NCBI GenBank assembly: GCA_044220545.1
Contig: JBGAQX010000009.1
Location: 1-64,000, forward strand
Direction: 5' to 3'
Length of the DNA stretch: 64,000 nucleotides
Source of the DNA: Fen-999 sp044220545
GTDB taxonomy: Bacteria; Pseudomonadota; Gammaproteobacteria; Burkholderiales; Rhodocyclaceae
Each line of letters starts with the position of its first letter. Position 1 is the first letter of the stretch. The notes under the pieces were generated by a model. It was given only the letters and a program-made list of their open reading frames with translations. It did not search any database and was not told the DNA's origin. Position numbers and translations under genes: made by a program. Positions 1 to 11,054 of the stretch are shown one piece after another.

Positions 1-4
1 GCAT

Positions 5-24
5 GATAGCCCGGCGGGGCTATC
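5..24 (-). terminator. Hairpin just after mqsA
   Basis: A perfect 8-bp inverted repeat, GATAGCCC and GGGCTATC, is separated by a 4-nt loop and begins one base after the mqsA stop codon. It is well placed to end the mqsRA transcript. The window edge hides whether a T-tract follows on the minus strand, so the terminator role is inferred. Confidence 0.6.
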
Positions 25-432
25 TCACGCTGCGCGGATTTCGTTCAACAGGTCCGGATGGCGATCGAGCACCTTGAGCAGCTTCACCAGCGCCAGCGGC
101 GGCTTGGTCTTGCCGTTCTCGTAGCGGGAGAAGGCGTTGACGCCGCCGCCGAAGATCTCGGCGGCTTCGCGCTGATCCAGCGCCAGCTTCTTGCGCACGC
201 TGGCGATGAAGTTCGGATCGACGATGGCGGCGTTCACCTGCTTGTTGAAGGCGCGCATCGACTCCATGACGCGCTCCGACTCGGCGGCCTCCAGAATCGA
301 TTCGTTGCACGCCGGGCAAAAGTCGCCGGTCACCTTGGCCAGCACCGTGGTTTCGCCCTTGTAGGTGTAGGAGATGTCTCGGGTGTCGTGAATCAGCTTC
401 GCAGCACCGCAAACAGGACATTTCATGTTCAT
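25..432 (-). CDS. mqsA: MqsA-type antitoxin (zinc ribbon plus HTH)
   Basis: Antitoxin and transcriptional autorepressor of a type II toxin-antitoxin pair. The 135-residue product has an N-terminal zinc-ribbon with two CxxC pairs (CPVC near residue 5 and CPAC near residue 40). Its C-terminal half is an XRE/HTH domain with the helix context QREAAEIFGGGVNAFSRYENG, which binds the operon palindrome in the known family. The ATG at 432 overlaps the mqsR stop as ATGA, and this supports that start over the in-frame ATG at 426. The toxin gene comes first, as in E. coli mqsRA. Family assignment is firm; activity is inferred. Confidence 0.9.
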   Translation of the reverse strand: MNMKCPVCGAAKLIHDTRDISYTYKGETTVLAKVTGDFCPACNESILEAAESERVMESMRAFNKQVNAAIVDPNFIASVRKKLALDQREAAEIFGGGVNAFSRYENGKTKPPLALVKLLKVLDRHPDLLNEIRAA

Positions 433-725
433 AGCTCCTTGAACGAAACGATCAACACGTCGTCGATGACCGTCAGCTTCAAATAGACGTCGCCCACCGT
501 CGTCGTCGGTCGATACACGTCTTGCCACACCCGGTGGTCGGCGTGGGTCGTCATGGACTTGTAGAAGTCGCCCGGTGTCAAGGCCCCGATTACCGCCAGC
601 ATGCCGCGATAGTCCAAGTCGAGTGCCGCTGCCCCAGCGCGCGCCGATTGAGTTGTGCGAACCTTGCCGGCTTCGATCAAGGTCTTGACCACGCCCAACG
701 GGCAGTGTGGCGTCCTCTTCTCCAT
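429..725 (-). CDS. mqsR: MqsR-type mRNA interferase toxin
   Basis: Toxin of the MqsR family, a RelE-fold ribonuclease known to cut mRNA at GCU-type sites independently of the ribosome. The 98-residue length matches the family, and the C-terminal strand region (YLKLTVIDDVLIVSFKEL) is typical. It is the first gene of a two-gene operon and is translationally coupled to mqsA by a 4-nt overlap. The full-length frame and an intact partner suggest a working module. Catalytic residues were not mapped individually. Confidence 0.9.
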   Translation of the reverse strand: MEKRTPHCPLGVVKTLIEAGKVRTTQSARAGAAALDLDYRGMLAVIGALTPGDFYKSMTTHADHRVWQDVYRPTTTVGDVYLKLTVIDDVLIVSFKEL

Positions 726-732
726 GGCCTGA

Positions 733-770
733 TATTAACCTATTGGGTGAAGTTGGCAAATTGGTTAGCC
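733..770. promoter_or_regulatory. Candidate MqsA operator/promoter of mqsRA
   Basis: The A/T-rich stretch upstream of mqsR contains AACC half-sites and a GGTT half-site (TTAACC at 735-740, GGGT at 745-748, GGTTA at 763-767). Known mqsRA operators are AACCT/AGGTT palindromes. The match is partial and spacing is not canonical, so this is a weak call made on position. Confidence 0.35.
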
Positions 771-832
771 GATGCTGCCGTTCGTAATTCGACGTATTCC
801 GCGCTTTCCCTGCCTGCGCCGATAATGCGGCC

Positions 833-1693
833 ATGACCGCCCGCCTGCCCGACTCTCCGCCTGTCCCATTGACGCCCTGGCAGGCCAGCCTCGACCTGCG
901 CTTCGCGCGCCGGGACGGCGGCACCATCCTCGCCGCCAGCCGCCACGAAGGACCGCTGCGCATCCAGAAGGCGCTTTATCCCGAAGGCCGGGACATCTGC
1001 CACGCCATCGTGCTGCACCCGCCTGCCGGCATCGCCGGCGGCGACCGGTTGCGGATCGGTGTCGAGGTCGGCCCGGACGCGCGGGCCCTGCTCACCACGC
1101 CCGGCGCCGGCAAGTGGTACCGCTCGGTGGGGGCGCAGGCGGAGCAGGTCGTGAGTCTGAAAGTCGGTCGTGGTGGCGCGGCTGAGTGGCTGCCGCAGGA
1201 GAGCATCGTCTTCGCCGGCGCGCAGGCGCGCATGCGGACGACTGTGGATCTCGAAGACGGCGCGCGTTACATCGGTGTGGAAACGCTCTGCCTCGGCCGC
1301 CGGGCCAGCGGCGAGACCTTTTCGCGCGGCGCACTGCGACTCGCCACCGACATCCGCATTGACGGCGTTCCACTGTGGCGCGAACGCGGCCGCATCGAGG
1401 GCGGTTCGGCACTGCTCGACTCGCCCACCGGCCTGGCCGGGTTCAGTGTCTGCTCGACGGTGATCGCGGCCGGCGCGGATGTCGACGCTGTCACACTGGC
1501 CGCCTGCCGGCGGACGATGCCCACCGAAGCCGGCGCGCAATGGGGGGTCACCGCCATGCCCAATCTGTTCGTCGGCCGCTACCTCGGCCACTCGGCCGAA
1601 GCCGCCCGCGCCTGGTTCGTCGAACTCTGGCGCGCGCTGCGGCCCGTTTTCATCGGCCGCGGCATGGTCGTGCCGCGCATCTGGAACACGTAA
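833..1693 (+). CDS. ureD: Urease accessory protein UreD
   Basis: UreD (UreH) scaffold that recruits UreF and UreG to apo-urease and channels nickel to the active site. The 286-residue product shows family sequence throughout, including HPPAGIAGGDRL and TTPGAGKWYRS in the first half. It is the first gene of a seven-gene operon, with only 9 nt to ureA. No urea or nickel transporter gene accompanies it in the window. No clear Shine-Dalgarno is visible before the ATG, but the N-terminus aligns with family members starting at this position. Confidence 0.93.
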   Translation: MTARLPDSPPVPLTPWQASLDLRFARRDGGTILAASRHEGPLRIQKALYPEGRDICHAIVLHPPAGIAGGDRLRIGVEVGPDARALLTTPGAGKWYRSVGAQAEQVVSLKVGRGGAAEWLPQESIVFAGAQARMRTTVDLEDGARYIGVETLCLGRRASGETFSRGALRLATDIRIDGVPLWRERGRIEGGSALLDSPTGLAGFSVCSTVIAAGADVDAVTLAACRRTMPTEAGAQWGVTAMPNLFVGRYLGHSAEAARAWFVELWRALRPVFIGRGMVVPRIWNT

Positions 1694-1702
1694 GGAGAAC
1701 CC

Positions 1703-2005
1703 ATGGAACTCACACCGAGAGAGAAGGACAAGCTGCTCATCTTCACCGCCGCCCTGCTGGCCGAACGGCGCATGGGCCGGGGTTTGCGGCTCAATTATCC
1801 CGAGGCGGTGGCTTTCATCACCGCCGGCATCCTCGAAGGCGCCCGCGACGGCCGGAGCGTCGCCGAGCTGATGAGCTACGGCACCACACTGCTGAAGCGC
1901 GAGCAGGTGATGGACGGAGTGCCGGAGATGATTCCCGAGATCCAGGTCGAGGCGACGTTTCCGGATGGAACGAAGCTCGTCACCGTGCATAACCCGATCG
2001 TTTAG
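1703..2005 (+). CDS. ureA: Urease gamma subunit
   Basis: Smallest structural subunit of urease, which hydrolyses urea to ammonia and carbamate in the cytoplasm. At 100 residues it has the standard length, begins MELTPREKDKLL and contains the conserved ARDGRSVAELM segment. A good ribosome site (AAGGAG) precedes the ATG. As in most bacteria, gamma, beta and alpha chains are encoded separately, unlike the fused Helicobacter form. Confidence 0.97.
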   Translation: MELTPREKDKLLIFTAALLAERRMGRGLRLNYPEAVAFITAGILEGARDGRSVAELMSYGTTLLKREQVMDGVPEMIPEIQVEATFPDGTKLVTVHNPIV

Positions 2006-2014
2006 GGGGTGGCC

Positions 2015-2319
2015 ATGATTCCAGGCGAAATGAACATCGAACCCGGCGACATCGAGCTCAATGCCGGCCGTGGCACCGTGACTCTCGAGGTGGCCAACAG
2101 CGGTGACCGGCCGATCCAGGTCGGCTCGCACTACCACTTCTTCGAGACCAACGACGCGTTGCGTTTTGATCGCGGCCAGGCGCTCGGCATGCGGCTGAAT
2201 ATCGCCGCCGGCACGGCGGTGCGCTTCGAGCCGGGGCAGACGCGCACCGTCGAACTGGTCGCCTATGCCGGCGGCCGGCAGGTCTATGGCTTCCAGGGCA
2301 AGATTCAGGGGGCACTGAA

Positions 2320-2323
<4 letters not shown>
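2015..2323 (+). CDS. ureB: Urease beta subunit
   Basis: Second structural urease subunit, about 102 residues, starting MIPGEMNIEPGDIELNAGR. A GTG at 2009 could extend it by two codons. The ATG at 2015 is preferred because it gives the usual family N-terminus and sits 5 nt after a strong AGGGGG ribosome site. The conserved core VGSHYHFFETN is present. Its stop overlaps the ureC start by 4 nt (ATGA), indicating translational coupling. Confidence 0.96.
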
Positions 2324-4020
<1,697 letters not shown>

Positions 4021-4022
4021 CC

Positions 4023-4520
4023 ATGGTCGTCATCGAAAGCCGCGCACCGGCCAGCGCAGTGGCCAGCGAGCGCCTGCAACTGCCGTTCGAGAGTCGCTGC
4101 AAGAGCCGGCTGCGTACCCGCCTGGAGGGCGGCGAGGAGGCGGGCCTGTTCCTGGAACGGGGCACCGTGCTGCGCGGCGGCGACAAGCTGCTGGCCAACG
4201 ACGGCCGCGTCGTCGAGGTGGTGGCGGCGCCCGAGGCTTTGCTCGAGGCAAGGAGCGGCGATGCGCAACTGTTGGCGCGCGCCGCCTATCACCTGGGCAA
4301 CCGGCATGTGGCGGTGGAGCTCAAGCCCGGTCTGCTCTATCTGGCCTTCGACCACGTACTGGCCGAACTGGTGCGCGGTCTCGGTCTCAAGGTCCACGAG
4401 GTTACGGCACCGTTCGAACCCGAGGGTGGCGCGTATGGCGAGCACGGCGCTCACGGCCAAGGCCACAGCGCGGACGGCGAAGGTCGTGGGCCGCGCATCC
4501 ACGACCATTTCGGCAGATGA
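4023..4520 (+). CDS. ureE: Urease accessory protein UreE (nickel chaperone)
   Basis: Metallochaperone that delivers nickel to urease. The product is 165 residues with an N-terminal peptide-binding domain and a metal-binding second domain. The C-terminus is histidine-rich (about six histidines in the last 28 residues), as in nickel-storing UreE proteins. The ATG at 4023 lies 2 nt after the ureC stop. Longer in-frame extensions upstream run inside ureC and are not credible. Confidence 0.93.
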   Translation: MVVIESRAPASAVASERLQLPFESRCKSRLRTRLEGGEEAGLFLERGTVLRGGDKLLANDGRVVEVVAAPEALLEARSGDAQLLARAAYHLGNRHVAVELKPGLLYLAFDHVLAELVRGLGLKVHEVTAPFEPEGGAYGEHGAHGQGHSADGEGRGPRIHDHFGR

Positions 4521-4530
4521 GCCGCCCGCG

Positions 4531-5195
4531 ATGAATCCAGCCTTGCTCCGCTTGCTGCATCTCGCCAGCCCGACGTTGCCGGTGGGCGCCTACACCTATT
4601 CGCAGGGCCTGGAATGGGCCGTGGAGGCGGGCACGGTGAAGGACGAGGCGACGGCGCTGGCCTGGATCGGCGACGTGCTGAGCCACGGCGTTGGGCGAGG
4701 CGAGGCGGTGTATCTCGCCCATATGCTGGCGGCCTGGCGGGAGCGCGACGACGCGCGCCTGGCCCGGCTCGACGAGGACTTCGTCGCCAGCCGCGAAAGC
4801 GCCGAACTGCGCGCCGAGACCTTGCAGATGGGCCACTCGCTGCGGCGCCTGCTCGACGACCTGGCGGGAGCGCCGGCCGGTCGGCTGGCCGGTTTTGCCC
4901 AGCCGAGCTTCCCGCTGGCGTGGAGCTGCGCGGCGGCCGCCTGGGCGATTCCGACGGAGGACGCGCTGGCGGCCTACCTCTGGGCCTGGGCGGAGAATCA
5001 GGTGATGGCCGCCCTCAAGGCCGTGCCCCTGGGCCAGACGGCCGGCCAGCGGCTGCTGCTGGCGTTGGGCGACCTCATGCCCGGCCTGGCGGCCGAGGCG
5101 GCCACCGCGCCCATCGAGGACGCCGCCAATTTCCTTCCCGGTCTGGCCATCGCCAGCAGTCGCCACGAAACCCAGTATTCGAGGTTGTTCAGATC

Positions 5196-5199
<4 letters not shown>
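4531..5199 (+). CDS. ureF: Urease accessory protein UreF
   Basis: UreF is a helical accessory protein that binds UreD and UreG and gates the GTPase step of nickel insertion. The 222-residue product begins MNPALLRLLHLASPTLPVGAY and carries the family's SPTLPVGAYTYSQGLE signature. The start at 4531 is chosen because upstream in-frame sequence overlaps ureE. Its stop overlaps the ureG start (ATGA). Confidence 0.94.
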
Positions 5200-5800
<601 letters not shown>

Positions 5801-5804
<4 letters not shown>

Positions 5805-7120
5805 CTTTGTCGGTCGCAGGCCATGCGCTTCTCGCTCTGCACGCTGAGGACCATGCGGCGATCGGTGATCTCGTCGAGCGTCGCCGACAGGGTGTCGGTG
5901 CCGTAAAGGGTGAGTACCTTGCCAACGACCCGGAAGTTGCCTTGGTATTGCTTGCCGTTCGACCTGACAGCCAGCGTGCCATCGGCTTGAAAAGTCAGGT
6001 CCATGTGGCGGCCCTGCGCCGGCCGAAAGCAGTGCCAGGCGCCGACGATGCGCTTGACGAGTTCGCCGCTGCTGGTGATCGCGACAACCTTCTTGGGCCC
6101 GTCGGCGGGCGGTTCCTTGTCGGTGCCCGGGGGCTCGGAGCGATCGCGCATGTCGACGATCCAGTCGGCCGGGACTGCGAAGTTCAGGTTCTGGCCCAGG
6201 CGGTGCTGAAAGGTGACGACCCCGACCAGGTTGCCACTGGCGGTGAATAGACCGCCGCCGCTGGAGCCCGGTGAAATTGGCGCGGTGGTCTGGATGTAGG
6301 TGCCCGTCGGCGTCTCGCGCAGCGACGAGACGATGCCGTCGCTGATAGTCAGCTCCAGGCCATGCGGCGCGCCGAGGGCATAGACCTTCTGGCCCGTCCG
6401 CAATGCCCGTACGCTGCCGATGCTGACCGGAGTGGCCGACAAGCCAGTGACGTTCAGGCGGCACAGGTCGAAGACTTCGTCGGTGGTGTACGGCGAGGCG
6501 TCATATACCTTTCCGGCGACCTTGACCTTGATCTGGGAACTGCCCTTGATGACATGACAGTTGGTGATGAGGGCGCCGGCATCGATGACCACGCCGCTGC
6601 CCGAACGGAGCGGATTGCCATTGCCGTCCGCCACGACCACCAATGCGACGCTGCCTGACAATCTTGCGTAAAGGTCTTCGGGCGACTGGTCGGCCGGAGT
6701 GACCGGCGCGGCGCTCTCCGGGGTACCGCCAGCCGGCTGGCCCGACTGCGCGATGGCGGCTTCCGCGGCCATGACGCGCGGTGCCTGAGTCTTCCTCACC
6801 GCCTGCCACCAGTAGAGTCCCAGCGCGACGCAGATGCCGATCGATAGCCAGGCGATCCAGGTGAGCGAGCGCGAGCCGGCCGCCAAGTCGCCACCGGATC
6901 GGGATGTCTCGCCCGAGGGCGTCAGACGAGTCAGCGAGGCATCGTATGCAGCGCGCTGCTGGGCGTTGGACAGGATCCAGTAGGCCTCCTTGACGAGACC
7001 ACGCCGATTGCCGTCGGGATCGGTCGCGGCGGCGGTCAGCCGGGCTTCGTGGGCCAGTTCAATCTGCTCGTCGCTGGCGTCGGGCGGAACGCCGAGAATG
7101 TCATAGAGGGTCTGCTTCAT
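5801..7120 (-). CDS. Membrane-anchored S1C-type serine protease with J-like N-terminus
   Basis: 439 residues in several parts. Residues 1-62 resemble a DnaJ J-domain (LYDILGVPPDAS and AYWILSNAQQRAAYD), but the HPD tripeptide that stimulates Hsp70 is absent. One transmembrane helix follows at about 86-104. A trypsin-like fold then spans about 150-325, with a visible triad of H189 (ITNCH), D218 (VFDLC) and S287 (PGSSGGG). A C-terminal domain of about 95 residues is unassigned. No PDZ domain is visible. The topology suggests a periplasmic protease tethered to the inner membrane, with the J-like part in the cytoplasm. Protease assignment is good; substrate is unknown. Confidence 0.8.
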
Positions 7121-7132
7121 CGCGTCGCCTGA

Positions 7133-7166
7133 TCAAGAAACGACAAGGGCCGCCCAGGGCGGCCCT
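7133..7166 (-). terminator. Intrinsic terminator of the CBB/glycolysis block after fba
   Basis: A 9-bp perfect stem (AGGGCCGCC with GGCGGCCCT, 7146-7154 and 7158-7166) with a 3-nt loop follows the fba stop. On the minus strand it is followed by a T-rich run (complement of 7133-7145). Confidence 0.75.
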
Positions 7167-7187
7167 CGCTGGCTACCGAATGTTACC

Positions 7188-8252
7188 TTACTTGATGACG
7201 GCGTTCAGTTCGCCCTTCTTGTAGCGGTTGGCCATGTTCTCGAGGCTGATGACCTTGATCTTGCTGGCCTGGCCGGCGCAGCCGAAGGCTTCGTAGCGGG
7301 CCTTGCAGATGGCCTTCATGGCCTTGCGGGCCTCGGCCAGGTACTTGCGCGGGTCGAAGTTCTTGCGGTCCTTGTTCATGAACTGGCGGATGGCGCCGGT
7401 GGAGGCCATGCGCAGGTCGGTGTCGATGTTGACCTTGCGCACGCCGTTCTTGATGCCCTCGACGATCTCTTCGACCGGCACGCCGTAGGTGGCGCCCATT
7501 TCGCCGCCATTCTCGTTGATGATCTTCAGCCAGTCCTGCGGCACGCTGGAGGAGCCGTGCATCACCAGGTGGGTGTTGGGCAGGCGGGCGTGGATTTCCT
7601 TGATGCGGTCGATGCGCAGCACGGCGCCGGTGGGCGGGCGCGTGAACTTGTAGGCGCCGTGGCTGGTGCCGATGGCGATGGCCAGCGCGTCCACCTGGGT
7701 CGCCTTGACGAACTCGGCGGCTTCGTTGGGGTCGGTGAGCAACTGGTCGTGCGACAGCACGCCCTCGGCGCCGTGGCCGTCTTCCTTCTCGCCCATGCCG
7801 GACTCGAGGGAGCCGAGGCAGCCCAGTTCGCCTTCGACCGACACGCCGATGGCGTGGGCGATGTCGACGACATGCTTGGTCGTATCGACGTTGTACTTGA
7901 AGGTCGACGGGGTCTTGGCGTCTTCCATCAGCGAACCGTCCATCATGACGCTGGAGAAGCCGGAGCGCATCGACTGGATGCAGACGGCCGGGCTGGCGCC
8001 GTGGTCCTGGTGCATGACGATCGGCACGTCGGGATGGGTCTCGATGGCGGCCTCGATCAGGTGGCGCAGGTAAGCTTCGCCGGCATACTTGCGGGCGCCG
8101 GCGGAGCCCTGCATGATCACCGGGCTGTTGGTCTCTTCGGCGGCCTCCATGATGGCCTGGATCTGTTCCAGGTTGTTCACGTTGAAGGCGGGCAGGCCGT
8201 AGCCGTGTTCGGCGGCGTGGTCGAGCAGTTGGCGCATGGATACGAGGGCCAT
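7188..8252 (-). CDS. fba: Fructose-bisphosphate aldolase, class II
   Basis: Zinc-dependent aldolase that joins or splits dihydroxyacetone phosphate with glyceraldehyde 3-phosphate (or erythrose 4-phosphate in the Calvin cycle). The 354-residue protein has the zinc-binding HQDHGASP motif, HGSSSVP and NIDTDLRMA. Its length and sequence match the Calvin-cycle-associated class II subtype. It is the last gene of the minus-strand block, 25 nt after pyk, and is followed by a strong terminator. Confidence 0.97.
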   Translation of the reverse strand: MALVSMRQLLDHAAEHGYGLPAFNVNNLEQIQAIMEAAEETNSPVIMQGSAGARKYAGEAYLRHLIEAAIETHPDVPIVMHQDHGASPAVCIQSMRSGFSSVMMDGSLMEDAKTPSTFKYNVDTTKHVVDIAHAIGVSVEGELGCLGSLESGMGEKEDGHGAEGVLSHDQLLTDPNEAAEFVKATQVDALAIAIGTSHGAYKFTRPPTGAVLRIDRIKEIHARLPNTHLVMHGSSSVPQDWLKIINENGGEMGATYGVPVEEIVEGIKNGVRKVNIDTDLRMASTGAIRQFMNKDRKNFDPRKYLAEARKAMKAICKARYEAFGCAGQASKIKVISLENMANRYKKGELNAVIK

Positions 8253-8277
8253 CGTAGTCTCCTGTTAAGTGGTGAAG

Positions 8278-9723
8278 TTAGTGCGTGGTTCGATTCTCGC
8301 CGACCTTGACGATCTTGAGGGTGTTGGTACCGCCCGGCTTGCCGATCGGCTCGCCGATGGTCAGAACGATCAGGTCGCCCGGCTGGACGGCGCCGGAGGC
8401 GATCAAGGCTTCTTCCGCGTTGCGCAGCACCACGTCGCGGTCGTGCCCGCTCTGGGCCATCATCACCGGGAACACTCCCCTGAAGATGCTTACCTTGTAG
8501 CGCGTTCTGACCTCTTGCGTCAAGGCATAGATCGGCACGCCGACATTCAGGCGCGACATCCACAAGGCGGTCGAGCCGGACTCGGTGAGGGAGGCGATGG
8601 CCTTGACCTTCAGGTGGTCGGCGGCGAACAGCGCCGCCATGGCGATCGACTGGTCGATGCGGGTGAACACGCGGTTGAGGAAATGGGTGTCGAGCGTCGT
8701 GTCGCTGGACTTTTCCGCCTCGAGGCAGATGCGCGCCATCGCCGCCACGGTTTCGACGGGGAACTCGCCGGCGGCGGTTTCGGCGGACAGCATGACCGCG
8801 TCCGTGCCGTCGAGCACCGCGTTGGCCACGTCGGAAACCTCGGCGCGGGTCGGTACTGGCGAGTGGATCATGGATTCCATCATCTGCGTGGCGGTGATGG
8901 TGAACTTGTTGTACTCGCGGGCCAGCCGGATGATGCGCTTCTGCAGCGCCGGCACGGCGGCATCGCCGACTTCCACGGCGAGGTCGCCGCGCGCCACCAT
9001 GATGCCGTCGGTGGCGTCGAGAATGTGCTCCAGGTTTTCAACGGCCTCGACGCGTTCGATCTTGGCGACCAGCAGGGCGTTGGAACCGGCGGCCTGCAGC
9101 AGCGCCCGGGCCAGGCGCATGTCGTCGCCGGACTTCGGAAACGAGACGGCGACATAGTCGATGCCGAGGCTGGCGGCGGTGCGGATGTCCTCCATGTCCT
9201 TCGGCGTCAGCGCGGGCGCGGACAGTCCGCCACCCTGGCGGTTGATGCCCTTGTTGTTGGACAGCTCGCCACCCTGGCGCACGACGCACTGGATTTGCGC
9301 GCCGACGACACGCTCGACATCGATGACAATGCGGCCGTCGTCGAGCAGCAGCACGTCTCCGGCGGCGACGTCGTCGACCAGTTCGGGGTAGTCGAGACCG
9401 ACGCAGCCGCTGTCACCGAGCGGGCATTCGGCGTCGAGGACGAAGGGATGGCCGTTCTTCAGCAGCACCTTGCTGCCGGCAAACTTGCCGATGCGGATCT
9501 TCGGTCCCTGCAGATCGGCCATGATGCCGACGGTGCGGCCGCTGCGCTCGATCAGTTCGCGCAGGGTATCGACGCGCGCCCGGTGGTCGTCGGCGGTGCC
9601 GTGCGAGAAGTTCAGGCGCACCACGTCGATGCCGGCCTCGACCAGGCGTCCGAGGATTTCCGGGCTCGATGAGGCGGGCCCCAGCGTCGCGACTATCTTT
9701 GTTGTACGTTTTCTGATGGACAT
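8278..9723 (-). CDS. pyk: Pyruvate kinase
   Basis: Converts phosphoenolpyruvate and ADP to pyruvate and ATP. The 481-residue protein starts MSIRKRTTKIVATLGPASS and contains the IMVARGDLAVEVG active-site region, SAETAAGEFPVE and the C-terminal regulatory-domain fold. Placement between pgk and fba in a carbon-fixation operon means fixed carbon can be drained to pyruvate under the same control. A 12-bp stem hairpin lies upstream, between it and pgk. Confidence 0.97.
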   Translation of the reverse strand: MSIRKRTTKIVATLGPASSSPEILGRLVEAGIDVVRLNFSHGTADDHRARVDTLRELIERSGRTVGIMADLQGPKIRIGKFAGSKVLLKNGHPFVLDAECPLGDSGCVGLDYPELVDDVAAGDVLLLDDGRIVIDVERVVGAQIQCVVRQGGELSNNKGINRQGGGLSAPALTPKDMEDIRTAASLGIDYVAVSFPKSGDDMRLARALLQAAGSNALLVAKIERVEAVENLEHILDATDGIMVARGDLAVEVGDAAVPALQKRIIRLAREYNKFTITATQMMESMIHSPVPTRAEVSDVANAVLDGTDAVMLSAETAAGEFPVETVAAMARICLEAEKSSDTTLDTHFLNRVFTRIDQSIAMAALFAADHLKVKAIASLTESGSTALWMSRLNVGVPIYALTQEVRTRYKVSIFRGVFPVMMAQSGHDRDVVLRNAEEALIASGAVQPGDLIVLTIGEPIGKPGGTNTLKIVKVGENRTTH

Positions 9724-9737
9724 GTCTCTGTGAAGCG

Positions 9738-9776
9738 ATTCGGGCCGCCCCCGGGGCGGGGAGCGGCGGCCCGAAT
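9738..9776 (-). terminator. 12-bp stem hairpin between pgk and pyk
   Basis: ATTCGGGCCGCC (9738-9749) and its exact complement GGCGGCCCGAAT (9765-9776) flank a 15-nt loop in the 60-nt pgk-pyk gap. No U-tract follows in the direction of transcription. It may therefore be a processing or mRNA-stability element or a partial terminator rather than a full stop. Confidence 0.5.
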
Positions 9777-9783
9777 GCTGGAA

Positions 9784-10968
9784 TCAACCCTTGGCGCGTT
9801 GTTCCAGGATGTCGACGGCGGGCAATACCTTGCCTTCGAGGTACTCCAGGAAGGCGCCGCCGGCGGTGGAGATGTAGGACACCTTGTCGTAGATGTCGTA
9901 CTTCTGGATGGCGGCGATGGTGTCGCCGCCGCCGGCAAGCGTGAAGGCCTTGGTGTTGGCGATGGCCATGGCGATCGCCTTGGTGCCGGCGCCGAACTGG
10001 TCGAACTCGAACACGCCGACCGGGCCGTTCCAGACCACGGTGCCGGCCTTCATGATGATGTCGACCAGCTCCTGGGCGCTCTTCGGGCCGATGTCGAAAA
10101 TCATGTCGTCGTCGGCGACGGCGCCGGCGTCCTTCAGGACGGCGGGCTCGGCCGCGTCGAACTTCTTGCCGCACACGACGTCGACCGCGATCGGGATGGT
10201 GGCGCCACGGGCGGTCATCTTCTTCATCAGCGTCTGGGCGGTGGGCACCAGATCATCCTCGCACAGCGACTTGCCGACGTTCTTGCCGGTGGCCTTGAGG
10301 AAGGTGTTGGCGATGCCGCCGCCGACCACCAGTTGCTCGCACTTCTCGGACAGCGCTTCCAGCACGGTCAGCTTGGTCGATACCTTGGAGCCGCCGACGA
10401 TGGCGACCATCGGCCGGGCCGGATTTGCCAGCGCCTTGTGCAGGGCTTCCAGTTCCTCCGAGACCAGCATGCCGGCGCAGGCGACCGGGGCGTACTGGGC
10501 GATGCCGTAGGTCGAGGCCTCGGCGCGGTGGGCGGTGCCGAAGGCATCCATGACGAAGACGTCGCACAGCGCGGCGTACTTGCGGGCGGTTTCCTCGACG
10601 TTCTTCTTCTCGCCCTTGTTGATGCGGCAGTTTTCGAGCAGCACGACTTCACCGGCGGCGACATCGAAGCCACCGTTGACCCAGTCGCGGATCACGCGCA
10701 CCGGCTTGCCCAGCTTGGCGGACATGACGTCCGCGACCGGCTTGAGCGAGTTCTCCTCCGCCCATTCGCCCTCGGTGGGGCGACCGAGGTGGGAGGTGAC
10801 CATCACCTTGGCGCCGGCCTTCATGGCGTGCTCGATGGTCGGCATCGAGGCGGTGATGCGGGCGTCGGAAGTGACCTTGCCGTCCTTGACCGGCACGTTG
10901 AGGTCGGCGCGAATGAAGACGCGCTTGCCCTTGAGGTCGAGGTCGGTCATGCGGATGAATTTGGCCAT
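9784..10968 (-). CDS. pgk: Phosphoglycerate kinase
   Basis: Phosphorylates 3-phosphoglycerate in the reductive pentose phosphate cycle and runs in reverse in glycolysis. The start is placed at the ATG at 10968 (MAKFIRMTDLDLKGKRV), which has a CAGGAGAC ribosome site upstream. The frame is open further but lacks family sequence. The 394-residue protein includes RADLNVP, the TSHLGRP loop and the GGGDTIAA glycine-rich nucleotide loop. It lies downstream of gap. Confidence 0.97.
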   Translation of the reverse strand: MAKFIRMTDLDLKGKRVFIRADLNVPVKDGKVTSDARITASMPTIEHAMKAGAKVMVTSHLGRPTEGEWAEENSLKPVADVMSAKLGKPVRVIRDWVNGGFDVAAGEVVLLENCRINKGEKKNVEETARKYAALCDVFVMDAFGTAHRAEASTYGIAQYAPVACAGMLVSEELEALHKALANPARPMVAIVGGSKVSTKLTVLEALSEKCEQLVVGGGIANTFLKATGKNVGKSLCEDDLVPTAQTLMKKMTARGATIPIAVDVVCGKKFDAAEPAVLKDAGAVADDDMIFDIGPKSAQELVDIIMKAGTVVWNGPVGVFEFDQFGAGTKAIAMAIANTKAFTLAGGGDTIAAIQKYDIYDKVSYISTAGGAFLEYLEGKVLPAVDILEQRAKG

Positions 10969-11003
10969 TGCTGTCTCCTGAGCATTCCTGAAATTAACCA
11001 CGG

Positions 11004-11037
11004 AAGCGTTGCACCCGTGTGACCGGGTGCAACGCTT
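11004..11037 (-). terminator. 14-bp stem hairpin between gap and pgk
   Basis: AAGCGTTGCACCCG (11004-11017) pairs perfectly with CGGGTGCAACGCTT (11024-11037) around a 6-nt loop, just after the gap stop. The downstream minus-strand sequence is only moderately T-rich (GGTTAATTTC), so partial termination or 3' stabilisation of the gap mRNA is likely. Confidence 0.55.
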
Positions 11038-11054
11038 GGATCGTCAATTTCCGG